In this document: positions 32,001 through 44,507 of the stretch, piece by piece | How the letters are laid out: each line of letters starts with the position of its first letter | Numbering within the stretch: position 1 is the first letter of the stretch | Origin: Yamagishiella unicocca | Lineage: Eukaryota; Chlorophyta; Chlorophyceae; Chlamydomonadales; Volvocaceae | Direction of reading: 5' to 3' | Length of the DNA: 64,000 nt | Assembly (NCBI GenBank): GCA_003116995.1 | Contig: BDSL01000087.1 | Coordinates: forward strand, 330,001-394,000 | Made by a program: the position numbers and the translations under genes | The notes under the pieces: generated by a model | Told to the model about the DNA's origin: nothing | The model's input: the letters and a program-made list of their open reading frames with translations, nothing else | The model's database searches: none

Positions 32001-32499
32001 ACCTGGCGCATAGACGGGCTTAATTGCAAGCTGGTGTGGGCCTCTAGTGCTGTGGCCTGTTGCTTGGCGAAGTAGGGCGAACCCCTTGAAAGTGCCTCGG
32101 ACAATATCGTGTACCTAGGCACGAACTTTCTGTCAGCATAACGAATAACGTGAAGCAATCCTGTTCTCATAGCTACCTACCATAGATAGCGCCATATTCA
32201 GGCTTTGCGGAGTTCCACTGATAGCAATTTTTGTCGGGTCGCACGTTTGGTCGATTTGAATCTGTAAATACAAGCCAACACCCAAGAAAAGTTAGAACAA
32301 TCATTTAACAAGAACAGAACTAGCGGGGCTGATCAGTGGCGCTTCGCGTGCTTCCATGCCCGCATACCAGAGCGCCGGTGTAGGTCTGCAACGCCTTGAT
32401 GGTTTCTCCATTTCTCCCTATGACGCGACCAACCATAGATTTGGGGCAGGTGACGACAGCCGTCTGGCGTCGGCCACCTGCAGCGCCCGGCTGCTGCAT
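29071..32499 (-). CDS. Single KH-domain RNA-binding protein
   Basis: RNA- or ssDNA-binding protein with one type I KH domain. Exons: 32368-32499, 32181-32261, 32003-32114, a 26-nt microexon at 31867-31892, 31194-31346, 29839-29916 and 29071-29420 (TAA stop). The KH domain spans residues 15-80: CPKSMVGRVIGRNGETIKAL with the GxxG loop GRNG, then TYTGALIQID, PTKIAISGTP and a final helix. The remainder is Gly/Pro/Met-rich (MLHPGG, VYNVIGGPSFGGPVYL, GLGSHGQDMMSSQQMGG) ending LYTYTVDG. The ATG at 32499 has an in-frame TAA just upstream. The microexon restores phase between the exons at 32003 and 31346. Between 31194 and 29916 phase demands one more exon of 3n+1 nt, which I could not place. Lower GC than its neighbours. 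Confidence 0.88.
30505..30590. repeat. GGTTACC-rich cluster in KH-gene intron
   Basis: Repeated GGTTACC/GGATTACC/GGTAAC words within 85 bp of the long intron between the exons at 31194 and 29916. The word composition matches the larger array at 34560-34860, suggesting a related or decayed element. Confidence 0.55.
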
Positions 32500-34268
32500 T
32501 GCTTAGCCGCCAATTTGAAACCAATCCCTAAAGGTATGCTTAGCTCTGACACTATAATATGTCAAAAACAAAGCAATAGGTGCAGTCAATGGGGTCAGAT
32601 GGTGGTGCACACCGGGGAAGGCGATTCGCGTGCGGTCTTCATGGCCGAAAGACCTATTAGTATTTGCAGCGCGAGTATGGCCTGCTATTGTGGACTACAA
32701 AGAGTACATTTTCGTACGCTTTCTTCACTGCACATGAACATGTCGGCATGGACGGCCGCAAGTTCGCAATTCGTTACCGTGCTGTACTGTCGCTCGAGTC
32801 AAGCCTGCTCTCCAACGTCGATTGTACGCAAGGTTTCTCATACGTAATTCGAATTTTGCGCACTTGTGGATTGTTACAAGATTCTTTTGATGTTGAAGAG
32901 TGTAGACCTGGTCACGGAAACGTGCCGTATACGTACGTTTAATAACGTACAGTGTGAATGCCACTCGTGACCTTTCGTAACGTGATGGGCCCTATGCCAC
33001 AAATAGGGACTACAGATTCGCCTATAGTGCGTCGCGGTAAAACTCCGAATGAATAAGATAACATTATGCTTTGTAGTAATAGGAAGACCATATGTTTATT
33101 TAGCAACTTGGCTGAATAGTCGAGTAAGCCCGCTAGCCTTTATGGATAACCTGCTTAGTGACAACCTTGTTGCCCACTTCCTACCTGGCGTTGCGCAGCG
33201 AAGTCAACAGGCCAACGTCGCTCGTCCAGCAGATCAGATGAACTAAGTAGCCAACGTTTGCCGCCGCCGCATCCCGCATTCGGGGCATTTTTCGCTCTCC
33301 AATCTCTTCAGGTCAACTTGAGGCCTCCGAAGCTTGGATTGGGATGCAGTATTTGTGATCCATGCTTATGAGGAGCACGGGCTACCTCGTTTGCATCGCC
33401 ATGTCGGCACCGCCAAGTTGGAGGAATTCAAATAATACCCTAATGCAGCAGGTATGTATGAAAATGAAGATTTGCTGTCGTTTGGGTTCCTTTTTGCCAG
33501 GGACCGCTTGAAATGGGCGCGATGCCAAGCAACTAGCTTATTGACCGCTTGGCTAGGATTAATGGCAGCGCAGCAGGGACGCCGACTTGCTTGTTTGGCG
33601 CATGTATGGCAGTAATCACACATAGTTCGTTATGCATACAAATAGATGCAAGAACGCTGGGAGCATAGACGCAAGACGCACGATAGGTGTCGCCATTCCT
33701 CGGTGGATGGATGGAGGACCCTACAATAAGGAAGCATCGCTTACATACGAAGCGCAGAAGTGTGTAGGAGACTAGGAGGATGGGAAACCATAATGACTAC
33801 CCTATGTGGATGCGTGGACAGAAGGCTACGCAGCGTGCGTGTAGCGCTAGGATAGGCAGCAGCAGGTAGATGGACGGACGGCGGACGGCGGCGGGAGCTA
33901 TCTACCTAGCTAGCGTAGATAGCTAGCGTGGATGACATAACTAAGGCCATAAGGTAGGCAGATGTACCGGTACAGGTGATGAGCGGGGTCCGTTATTATG
34001 AGCTGGCAGCTAGCAGCAGCAGCTATCAAGGTAAGTAAGCGGCGGCCGGGGCTGACACAACGAACCAGCAGTAGCCAACTCGATGCATGCATGGCCACTA
34101 TTATTATTGCTGGCTCCTGCGTCTGCACATAAGCGTTTTCCATGCATTCAATACACCGTATATTCCACCGTACGTGCATGTGTACGCACGCCCACGCGCG
34201 CACGCAGCTGCATGTTTGATCATGCGCGTACATCACGCACGCGCGCACCATCCATGACTTACTACCGA

Positions 34269-35134
34269 GTGCAAGGGTACCCAAACCCATGGTTCGTTAA
34301 CCTGGGTACCCGTTTACACGGGTCGGTAGCCAGAAACGGTACCGTAACCCAACCTTGCATATAGAGTGTAACGATGGTGCTCCTTATTACTTAGGACCAC
34401 ACTTACGTAGGGTGTGGGCAGCGGAAGTCGGATCTAACTCGATAGTCAACAAGTAAGGGATGGCCGAATGAATGAGTATAGCTGGGACTCGGACCCAGAC
34501 CGCAGTATCTATGCGATGGCGCCAGACCGCAGTATCTATGCGATGGCACCTGCCCTATAGGGGATTACCCCCCCGTAACCACACTGGGGTTACCCGCCCC
34601 CCGTAACCAGACTGGGTTTACCACCCCCCGTAACCACCCGGGGTTACGTTACCCCCTGTAACCAGACTGGGGTGACCCCCCCGTAACCGGACGGGGGCGG
34701 GTTACCTACCCCCCATAACCGGGCCGCCAAAGCTAGGTAACCCAGCCGGAGGAAACGAGGGTCCAACCAGGTTGTGTCAACGAGGTTGTGAAGGTCCTTC
34801 AGCCCGGGTCTCCTCGTTACCCCCTCGGTTGACAACCTGGGTAACGGGGGCCCCGGGTTACGAGCGTTGCATCACCTAGGCCGCTCGTCCACCTAGTGCC
34901 GTACCGTAGTTCGACATATCATGATGGCTTACGCTACGTGTGACATACCACACCCGTAACGCGGTTGTAGACCTTAACGGTCATTATATAATTATGTAAT
35001 TATGCGACATTGGAGCCGCGGCGTAGCTCTGCTAAGTCCGCAGCATCCCTGCTACACATAGGGTTCGTTAACCTGGCTGGTGGGTACCCGTTTACCTAAC
35101 CACCAGGTTGCGATTGGGTTAAATTACCCTTGCA
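34269..35134. repeat. GGTTAC-rich element with short inverted ends
   Basis: Left end GTGCAAGGGTACCCAAACCC and right end, reverse complemented, GTGCAAGGGTAATTTAACCC agree at 14 or more of 20 positions. Just inside both ends lies GGTTCGTTAACCTGG followed by GGGTACCCGTTTAC, in the same orientation. The centre (34560-34860) is a degenerate array of GGGGTTACC/CCCCGTAACC words. No open frame. Flanks (ACTACCGA and TACTCGG) do not give an exact target duplication, so boundaries are tentative. Confidence 0.55.
34497..34551. repeat. 27-bp tandem duplication
   Basis: Two copies of AGACCGCAGTATCTATGCGA followed by TGGCRCC, within the GGTTAC-rich element. Just left (34481-34497) is GCTGGGACTCGGACCCA, which on - resembles a tRNA T-arm, but no cloverleaf can be built around it. 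Confidence 0.7.
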
Positions 35135-37499
35135 CTACTCGGTAACTGACACGACCGACCGTTTAATAACGACCCTTAAGCGAAGGTTGACCGACCCACC
35201 CGATAACCGACACCCTCCGTCGATAAGTCAAAACGACCCACATCCGACGCGTTTATTATGCCATAGGGACTTCGAAACACAATAAAAGGCGAGTACTGGT
35301 AGGTGTACGGAAGGTGATGAGGTGATGATGGCTAGTAGTGCCACCTCGCTGTCCCCCATTATATTATTCAGGACGTATGTAGATTTGCAGCCTATCCAAC
35401 TTATCTGCGCCGCCCTGCATGCAACATATTTGCAGGCCTCCCACAACACGCACGCATAGGCAAATGGATGCACCTTCGTTGGGAATCCCGGGCGCATTCG
35501 CTCGTCCATTGCGTGATTGCTTTTGGGACGGCCGCCGGTTAATCGTTTCGCCTACGTACGTACCCCGGGCGGGGTTCCTTGGAGCTTACTTGATTGTATC
35601 CTGCCTTACTTTTTATCGGAAACTGTTCATGCTGAGCACATACACATATGCATGTAGACAACCGCTGTAATCTCTAATTAAGTTGTACCTGATCAGGCTG
35701 CTGACAAAAAACCTACCTCAAAAAGGAAAGACGAAACTGTAGATCAGTTTGTTTATCTATCTTCCATACATATGTACCGATGAGCTGCTGTATGTCTTCT
35801 CTGTCCGCCGTTTCGTTACGTATCTTCCGTAAACGAGCGATTCGACATTTGCGTTCAGAGACGGCTCTTCCTTGCAAATTAGCAGAACAAGTTAGTAGAG
35901 GTTGCGGTCATGTATGTGGGTAGATGTTTCGGGCCGGTGTCCCAGTAATATGCCCATATATATTTTAGCACGTAAGTCAGTCAACGTAAGGGAAACCCCC
36001 CCATTTTACGGAGGTCTGGAACCACTTTTTCCCAGAGTGGCGGCTACCACCCAAGGGCTTCCAACGTACGTACAGACGATCTCGCTCGCGCCATCCAGCT
36101 ACCGGCTGCTGGATGGGCGACGGAGTCAGCTTCACAGAAAGTATGAATGGAATTACTGGCGCATCACTGTAAACGATTTTATGACTGGCTGGCTGGATGC
36201 ATGGGTTTATCAATGGCTAATAATTTCTGGCTGATATTACACGAAATAAAACTAATCTAAGTAACTTGATTTACAACGTATCCTCACTCACTCTTAGGTA
36301 TCGTTGGATGGACAAGCAAGCAATGGGCGATGAACGAGAGCTGCCATGCATGCATGCATCGGCGGAGGTATGAATTGTTTTATCGCTCGCTAGCTTCGGC
36401 GTTGCCCTATGGCAGCCGACGGAATCGTCGTAAGACACTCCTAAGGGCTTTCAATACGAGCCGTCTTACTCCTTTCGTACGAGGTAGCTAGCGTAGGATG
36501 CTACGAGCTTTCATCACGACACACGGCATGTAAGTCGTTAACATGTATGTACAAAGGCCATACGAGCCTTAATAACCTTTAAATGGACAGCCACAATTGC
36601 GTAGGAACTAACCTACTACGAGCTGTATGTCGTTATACGGTATACACTGAGCGAGTGTCCTAATCAATTTCGGTGCATCGGATGGTTCGGTACACCATGG
36701 AGGCACGGCATATCCGAGCGATCGGTGATTATCATCACCATCATTTTTCGGGCTGATAAGTATGCATGTTACATTACTGCCAAGCACTAGCTATTTGGAG
36801 TCTGCTTTGAAGGTGTCGGATGGATGCGTGGTACCTCCCCTGCTGGCTGGTGTTTGGCGCGATCGTGCTGTCAGGCCCCAACACTGGTTTGCTCCATGGC
36901 CGCCACCTATCTAGGTCACAACTCCCCCCACAACCAGGGGCGGGAGGCACACGAACGCACGCATTTGTTTCGCACTGACCTACGCGAACACGAGAAAGTC
37001 CACGGCCCAATCACAACTCAGGCATGCCCGACTGCAGTCCAACAGAGCCAGCAGGCCGAGGGGGCTGAAGCGCTCATCTGCCTGGTTACCTCATCGCCCG
37101 CCGCACCGACACCACTCCGCGCGAGCCGCTTCCAGCCTTACGGTGTTCAGCCCTGGTTATGGCACTAGCAACTAACGCTGATGACCCCTACGCACAGCGC
37201 CCAGCCGTACACCAACCCCACCGCCGCATCACTCGCCATGCTACTCGCTCGCCAGCCCTCAAGCCCAACGCCTGAACAACCCTCACGTGCCCACGTCACG
37301 CAAGCATGCGACGTGCCCTCGACAGGGCTACCTCCTCCGACTCACCCCCAGGCCATCCAGCGCACCACGAAATACCTACCGTGGCCGTGCCAAGGGCCCC
37401 TGATACTCCAACACCCCTTCCCTCCACCGAACCCCCTTGCTTGCCCTTGCCCCTGCCCTCTCCCTGCTCTAAACGCTGCGCCTTGCGCCCATCCATCCA

Positions 37500-37740
37500 A
37501 CGCCGCCGCCGCCTCATCCCGCTGCCGGCGGGTAGCTGCCCGCGGGAACAGCGGCTTGCCTGCAGCCTCACGCTCCGCCACAGGGCCCTGCGACCCCCCC
37601 ACGGCAGACCCAGCTCCCGGCAGCGCCGGCAGAGCCACTCCCCCTCCGGCTTCTTCGGCAGCTCCAAGCACGTCCCGTGCCAGCCTGTGTTGCACCCGTC
37701 GCAGAGCAGCATGCGCTTCTAGCGAATATTGGCCTCCCCC
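37500..37740 (-). pseudogene. PHD-finger fragment, probably decayed mobile-element or gene remnant
   Basis: Reads MLLCDGCNTGWHGTCL ... PEGEWLCRRC, the second half of a PHD zinc finger (CxxC, H, C, W, CxxC). In the same frame a TAG stop lies three codons before the Met, where the first CxxC half should be, and no splice-linked exon supplying it was found. PHD fingers of this style occur both in chromatin proteins and, as I recall, in volvocine retroelement polyproteins. The surrounding lower-GC, gene-poor DNA favours a remnant. Confidence 0.5.
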
Positions 37741-38429
37741 CCCCGAGTCCGTGCCGTGTAAACAGCAACAGACAGCCGAGACGTAGGGCCCAGCTGCCCA
37801 CGAAATGCACGTGCCGATGATGGGGCCTGACAGTGCGATTCGCCGTGGATGGGGTATTGAACTTTTGGTCCCGTTTGCAGGGTTTCGCGGCCCTGGGGGC
37901 CCCCAACCAGGGTTGGGGAGGGGCTGGTCTTTAAAACCCTACCGCTGCTGCGGGTTAGTTGTTCAGGGCCGACTAGTATGTGCTGGCCCGGCGTCCAGTC
38001 GTGAGGGGTCGGATTAGGTCCCGGATCGTTGCCCGGTGCTCGTTTCTTGCGTTATATGATGTTTTCTGAAGCGTAGCGAAGAAAAGCACTGCTGTCTCCT
38101 GCTACATTCGTAGTAGCGGTGCTCCGCGCCGGTATAGTGACGGTAAGCTGGTTTAACAACCACCTTACGTGCGCTACTACTTCGGATCATTATCTAAACC
38201 GTACGTCACGTGCTGTTTGCTTGCTTGCGAGCTTCCTGGCCTTCAGTTCTCTTTCCCGGCGTATGTGACTCGCTTCGGTACTTCTCCCCCTCTCGATTCT
38301 GATTGCCGACGGGGACGAGACTGCGGACGCCCTATGGCAGCGCTCACCCCGGTTATGGGCCGGTTTGCGTGGGGGGTCGGTTACCGGGGAGGCCGATAAA
38401 CGGGGTCGTCGCAAACGGGGTCGTAAATG

Positions 38430-38990
38430 TGCAACTTCGATAACCAGGCGATCTATTGCGCCAGGATAAGGCACGCCTGGCATCATTGCGCCAACATGCA
38501 GCAGTGCTGGCAGCCAAGTAAGGCGGCCCTAGCGGCTGATGATCTGCTGGGTGCCATCCTGCCCGAGGCCCTGACCTTGGCTACGGCGGAGCACTACTTT
38601 GGCGAGGCCCAGCAGGAGAACTGAAGGTTGAAATGACTGCTGCGACCAAAGTCAGTTTGGAATAGGAGGCAGCCACCAGCGGGAAGCGCGTTCGGACCGA
38701 GCTATGCTGGTATAAGCACTCGTTCGCGGACAGCGCCGGCAAGCAAGCCCAACAAGGCGATGCGCGGCACTAAGGAGCTGATCGAAGGCTTTCATGACAA
38801 CTTGCAGGACATCGCCGACGCAGTCGATGAGCTCCGCCGGCCGAGAAGAAAGCCAAGACTGCCAAGATTGTGGAGGCGATTGCGGCAGGTGAGACGTACG
38901 CGCAGGGTCCAGCGAAAGACCTGGTGATTGCGCACAAATATGGGTGGGCGACAGCGCGTAGGATCCACGGGGCACTGTACGTATGCGGGG
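38430..38990 (+). pseudogene. Frame-broken coding-like patch
   Basis: Three consecutive segments look protein-coding but change frame. 38494-38624 ends ALTLATAEHYFGEAQQEN then stop. 38757-38840 reads KAMRGTKELIEGFHDN ... VDELRRP. 38842-38980 in another frame reads KTAKIVEAIAAGETYAQGPA then AHKYGWATARRIHGALY, helix-turn-helix-like. No start, splice linkage or family match could be established. Could be a mobile-element relic or a small spliced gene. Confidence 0.35.
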
Positions 38991-38999
38991 ACTCCTGAT

Positions 39000-41900
39000 G
39001 AGGAGGATAATAAGGCCTTGCGGGCGGCCATTATACAGGTGATGAGAGCGCCAGCGTTGCAGTACCTCAGCCGACAACGGTGGCTCCTTGCGATTGCGGA
39101 CCGCCATGCATGTTCAGCTGATGCTTACTTGCTTGGGCCGCAGCCCGCACTTCTTTGCACCAGATGCTTACTTGGCAGGCGACAACTCAATCCCCGCCAA
39201 ATCATGGCGCGTGAATAAAGATGGCAGCGCTGGCACTTTTCGCGACGGCGTAAATCGAGGCCGTCGTAGCCACAACCGTAAGGAACATTATTGCCACTGC
39301 CATCTACCGGGTTCGCTGGCAGATAGAGCCACCCGCGCTCCGAACAAAAGGCTGAGCAGGCTGCCCATGAGCTAAGGTACCGCCGCTGTAGTGTCCCACC
39401 GCGCGCGACCTCTCTGACACCCAGCTGCAATAAAATCGTCTGCAGAGGATTTACCCCAATGGCGAGTGGAATTATCTCTGCAGGTTCTGCAGGTTGTTAC
39501 TCGCGTAACGATGGCTTCCTCCTTACCTCGAGCTGCTGGGTGCTGGCGGGCCCGCCCGTTCGTTGTAGGGGGGTTCTCCTTTGGTCTCAGCAATCTCAGG
39601 TTGGGGGCTTCTGCTCAACTTGTTGAGGTGCTCTGCTGGTTGCTCTGGTCGAGGGGCTGCTTGGGCCGCAGTTGGTGCACTTTGCATTGTTGCTTGATAG
39701 GGGGGCCCAGGCTACTTCCCCCTGGGTGGCTGGGGCCGCTGTTTGTTCTCTGGGCCCTTCGTTGGTCGGCGGTTTGCCATATCTAGGTTGACTGGTTTGC
39801 TCTTCTTCCTGTGTCTCTTTCAGTGCCAGGCGATGCGGCCGATGGCTCTATCCAGCTCTATCATGTGGTCTGGGGCCCACTGTATGTAACAGTTACAACA
39901 GGCCATGACTGACTGAACGGTACAGTCAAGGAGCGCGCTACTAGGCTAACGCTGAATAAATGATGCGCATCACTTACCTTGCAACCTGCATCCGCATATG
40001 TGCGCGCACGCATCGTTCACAGCCAGCGACCGGTCCGCCGGTCGAGTTTCCGAACACATTCTCGTTTCCAAGACTATTTTCAAGTTATCAATCTACATGT
40101 ACAATGTACTTTTTATACGCTTTTACCAAAATTAACAAGTCGAATGCATCGCCGCAATCCGCCGTTGTCAAAACCATTGTCGTGACGTGTTCAAATATTT
40201 CGTTGTTGTAAGGCTTGTAACAAATAATTTACTCGTATTCTGTCGTTTATATCGAGTCGAGAATTAGTAATATCAGCAGCAAGGATCGAGCTAGCAATAC
40301 GTATAGGGCGTTGCAAGCGCCCTTGTCCAATATACTTTCCGTTCATTCGTTCGCGGCAGATGCATTCGTGCTACGCACGGCATGCTTCCTCTTCGAGGGA
40401 TGCAAAAATAAAACAATGGCATAGGAAAGCAGATAATGGGCCTACTGGTTGTTAAGAAAAGGAAAAACGCCGATCTAGATAGCCAGGCACTGCCAGGCCC
40501 CGCGGCCCTACGTACCCGCGCGCTGTCGTCCACCACGCTGCCTGGGGCGGATAGTCACCTCTGACGGGCGATGTATGGTGCATGGGATTCACCATTGTTT
40601 TCGGCCATCTCAGTTCACGGGCGTGCTATGTAAGGACGCGAAACACGCTCCTGCACATAAGCGCATAAAACGAACAACTGCTACATAAGCGCGTCAGTAG
40701 GCGTCAGTAAGCCCAGCGCGTATACCCTTTTCCGAGGTAACACATATTTCTACATAAGCGTGTATGCCCTTTTTCGCTGATACCCGATTTGTTCATGCGA
40801 CTGTTAATTCGTTCTGTGGCCCCGCTCATGGTGGGCGGCGGTGGGTGTGCCTGAGGCGCCGTCTGCCCGGTTTTGCGTTTTCCCCGTCCTCTTGCTTGGC
40901 TGCGTGGCCTTGGTGTATTAGGACTTCCTGTCGTGCTGAAGTTCCCTTTCCTGGGCCGCCGGGGATTTCCGTCCCCAGCCCGTTGGTCTGGGCTGTTGGC
41001 TGCTGGTCCCGCCTTCTTCCTGGCGGTGGCCCTAGGGTGCCTGGGTTTGGTTTTTTTTAGGGCCCCGCCGTCTTGGGGGCGTTTTCTATTGCTCCCTGTG
41101 GTTTTTGGGGCGTCTGCTGGCTGCGTGCTAGCACTGGCTTATCGTACGGTGAGGTGTAAGTATGGCCCCCCGCCGCTTCTATCTATCTCCTGGGCTTGTC
41201 CTGCGTCTCTGTGCTTTTCGAGGTTTCCCGGTGCCCTTGCTTGGGGGCGTGTGCTACGTTCAGCCCCGGCTCTCATATTTTGAGGCCACGCGTTGCGGTC
41301 AGGAGTCCCTCTTCTTGTCTTGGGTTCACCCGTCCGTGCGGTTATTCGGTTATCGGAGGAATGATGCCACATGCTACATGCCACAGGCACCATCTGAACA
41401 CCAGTGCTGAACTTAACGGTTCAATCGAAAAACCCATATATGGTTTGATTCCAAAAGTTCTGAGCACATGGCACCTAATCGAGAGCAACAGAACGCACGG
41501 ATGAACCCTAGTAACAGAAGGAGTGATTACTTGGCTTGTGAATATGGAAAAATTAAGGACATAACGAAGATTAAGTACATGGTGTACCTGGTCATTGCTA
41601 TGTACTGTCATCTGATTGTCTACGTCATCGGGGATTGTACTATCTCCATATAGTTTAAATATCTCATTTTACCGGTATTAGGTGCATAGTCAATCGACGC
41701 GTCCCGACGTACGCCTTAGGAAGCATGCTTTTCGATGCTGGGCTCCCGCTCATCGCGCACTAATCATTTTGTGCGCAAAGGCGTCAGGCACATTCAGAAC
41801 GTGTACCCCATTGTTTGTACGCCCATTTCCCTCGACCATTTTTCCGTGCGAGGCAGCGAAAAGAGGAGGGAGGCAGGGGGTTTCGTGGCGGCAGCTCCGC

Positions 41901-44507
41901 GATCCCGACGCCCCCCCTCAACCTTCATTTCTATAACAAAACGCTTCACCTTGCAAAGGTGTTCGTTACGTTTCAAACGTAATAAGAAGATTGGTTTGTT
42001 CGAATAGTGAAAACCGTATGCCACGTATTTGTGTAGACATTATGTTAAGAACGCATGAAGATTGAAGGTGATGCGCGCAGACATAGTAATAATGCTGCAA
42101 GGCGTTGCACGTATAATAGCGGTGTCGGTAACAGCAAACATGACCACGCATCAGCATGTGTGTCCTAGACACATGCTGCCAAGGTAGTGGGTATGGGGAC
42201 TATTTACGTTAGCGAAACCAAAGCACTTTCGTCAGCTGGAAGTAAAATCGCGGTGGAACGTTAGTTAGTTTCCGTTCCAGTTAAGACTGTGGCATACAGC
42301 TGACTGCTGGACGGCAGCTGGCTGCGTGAGTGGCACTTGTAGCCGCGCTGGCGCCCTTACTGGCCCTTACTTTTCACAGTCAGATTCTGGGTAGGACTAC
42401 GTCACAGGCAACACCGAAAATGTACACATACGAACCAGGCAGTGGAGATCGTAGACTTGCGTTTTTCCTATTGTGGCGAAACCACGCAACTACGCTTTCC
42501 ATCTAATGGTCTGACGACATAACATGGCCAACACTAGCCGGGCGCGTAGATAGGCCGTGGCCCTTAGCGCCCTTAGTCGCCAAATGTCGACTGATGTCGA
42601 CAACACAGGTCGGAGTGTTGTTCACAGAAACGCGAGACTAGAGCCCAAAGTATGGCGAGACGAATCCTTGTTTGCTCGCTCCTGCTTGCTGTTAAATAAC
42701 AGCTGGTGAAATTTAGGCGCGCGACGGTTTTGGGCCGGCCGCAGCCCAAGCCGGCCCTCCGACGAAAGCCACCCTCTCACGCTGGCCTTGCCGTCACCCG
42801 CTGTTCACTACTGAACCCGAGACCGCTTGCGACGCACCCTGTCACCCTTGTCGCCGTCATCATTACAAGTACGCCACGAGGTAACGTACGTGCCCCTGCC
42901 CGCAGTCCTGCAGAGCCTCGGTTACTTACCGTGAGCTTTTGAGGGGCGCGACTCGCCGCCTGCCGCCGCCGCCTGCCGCCGTGACCCATTCCCCAGCAGC
43001 CCGCACTGCACCCTGCTGCTGCTGCTTGTCGACTCGGTTCACCCGCCCTACCCGCGCCCGCAGCAACAGGTGCTGCTGGGCTGTCGCACGGTGAGGGTGA
43101 GGCCCGGCATGCGTTCCCCTTCTTGCCCTGGGTTCGCCCGGTCATGAGGCCACCGCACCTTCTTAAACTTTACGTCTTATGTTTGCTGAACTAAGCCACA
43201 AGATTAAACATAATCGCTTGCACGGCCCGGAACAGTCGAGGGCGTGGTATCCTCGCGGGGTGGTCCGGACACGGTTGATTCCGCATCGCTGGCGCCCACC
43301 TGGCCCACCAGCCGAGACGGGCGGCTCGTGGCAGAAGGGTCTGGGACGCAACCAAGCATCTGTCGCATCCATCGCATACACCGGGTTTACAGGTCTACGG
43401 TAGGTACACCGACAGCCCCCGCTCCATCCGGCGTCGCCAGCATCAGGTTCAACACCACCCTAGGCCTCCGCGCCGATCCACCAGCTGCCTCCACGATCCG
43501 TTAGGGCTCCGTACTGAACGACGGGGCGACCGAGACCCCGGCTACCACCCTCTATACACAGCCACGCGAGATGAGGAGGCACCTAATTAGGCCACTTTGG
43601 TGCAATCGCCGCCTTGGTGCAACCAGCCACCTTGGTGCAACGCGCCACACTGTTTGCCGGCCCTGCCAGCTCCACCACCGGTTTCCACTCACGGCGCCTC
43701 TGCTGACACAATATACCGGTCACACACACCGAGGTGTCAGGAGTCCCTCCAACAGACTCCTCGGAGGCCCCTCCGCCCGCAGCTCCGGGTACCTCCCAGC
43801 AGCCCGTGTCGGCCGTGGATTCGCGGATTCTCTTATCAAACCCCCAGCAGCCCCCGCAATGCAGCGAGCGATGTCCCGAGGGCTGGCGATCAGATCCCGC
43901 CTTCCAAGCATGCAGCCGCACCGGTGTCATGACAGCGCAAGAGGGGCGACAATCCCTTCCCTCCTGCGGCTCCCACCCGCAAGGCCCCAACAACCACTGA
44001 CCAGGTGGGGGTGGGCGGGGCCGGCCACCGAGTCAGGTGTAGTAACTCGGGGGGTCGAGAACACGATCGCAACCACCTCACTGTGTCTTCCGGGTTCAGG
44101 CGGGAGGCCTGTCTCAAGAGCCACACCACAAACGCCGCGGCTCCCCGCCTCGTACCCAAAAATCGCCGTACGCGCGGTTGTCGTACATGTGCACTCCGCA
44201 ACTTTCTGCGCTCCAGACTGCACACCGGTTTCTCAGGTCCCAGACACAGTGCGCAATAGACACCGAATGAACACACGTACGATGGGCGTGGGCCTTTGGT
44301 TTGACGCCCAATCCAGCATAGGAAAAGCCGCCCTGCTGCATTTTTGTTCGAGCGCCGAATTCACGCCGCAATACCCCACCGACCACCAGCGGGTGACGTC
44401 AGGAAGCGGTCGGCCACCATCCTACTCCCACGCCCACCCCCACACGACATCACATCGCGCTCCCCTCATCGTCCTGCCTGCTGCTCGGCATCATGGCATG
44501 GGCCGGA
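39000..44507. other. Gene-poor region downstream of ABCD gene
   Basis: 39.0-42.7 kb is mixed-composition DNA without a convincing gene; 40.8-41.3 kb is G/T-rich on +, and its long frames look like biased composition. 42.7-44.5 kb becomes GC-rich again and probably includes the ABCD 3' UTR. It contains a reversed family B repeat at 43805-43845 and one exon-like + stretch at about 42985-43090 (LLLLLVDSVHPPYPRPQQQV, then a GTGAGG donor) that I could not link to any partner exon. Confidence 0.4.
43592..43645. repeat. 18-bp tandem repeat, three copies
   Basis: Three consecutive units of the form RCYTTGGTGCAAYCRGCC with a few substitutions, downstream of the ABCD stop. Confidence 0.75.

Larger units (their letters stand above)
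32500..36800. other. Low-GC intergenic region with repeats, no gene seen
   Basis: Upstream flank of the KH gene. Frames are short and not gene-like. Contents: a perfect hairpin AGCTATCTAC...GTAGATAGCT at 33896-33924, the inverted-end element 34269-35134, and GCATGCATGC-type palindromes near 36345. Rich in GTACGTAC and TAGCTAGC words. Promoter elements of the KH gene were not recognisable. Confidence 0.5.

Noticed and set aside
34475..34552. tRNA-like T-arm sequence on - beside a tandem duplication
   Set aside because: No acceptor stem, D-arm or anticodon arm can be folded around it; a tRNA-derived SINE remains possible but unsupported.
40764..41283. Overlapping + frames rich in Phe, Pro, Gly and Trp
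   Set aside because: They mirror a local G/T-rich composition in several frames at once, which is typical of biased non-coding DNA.
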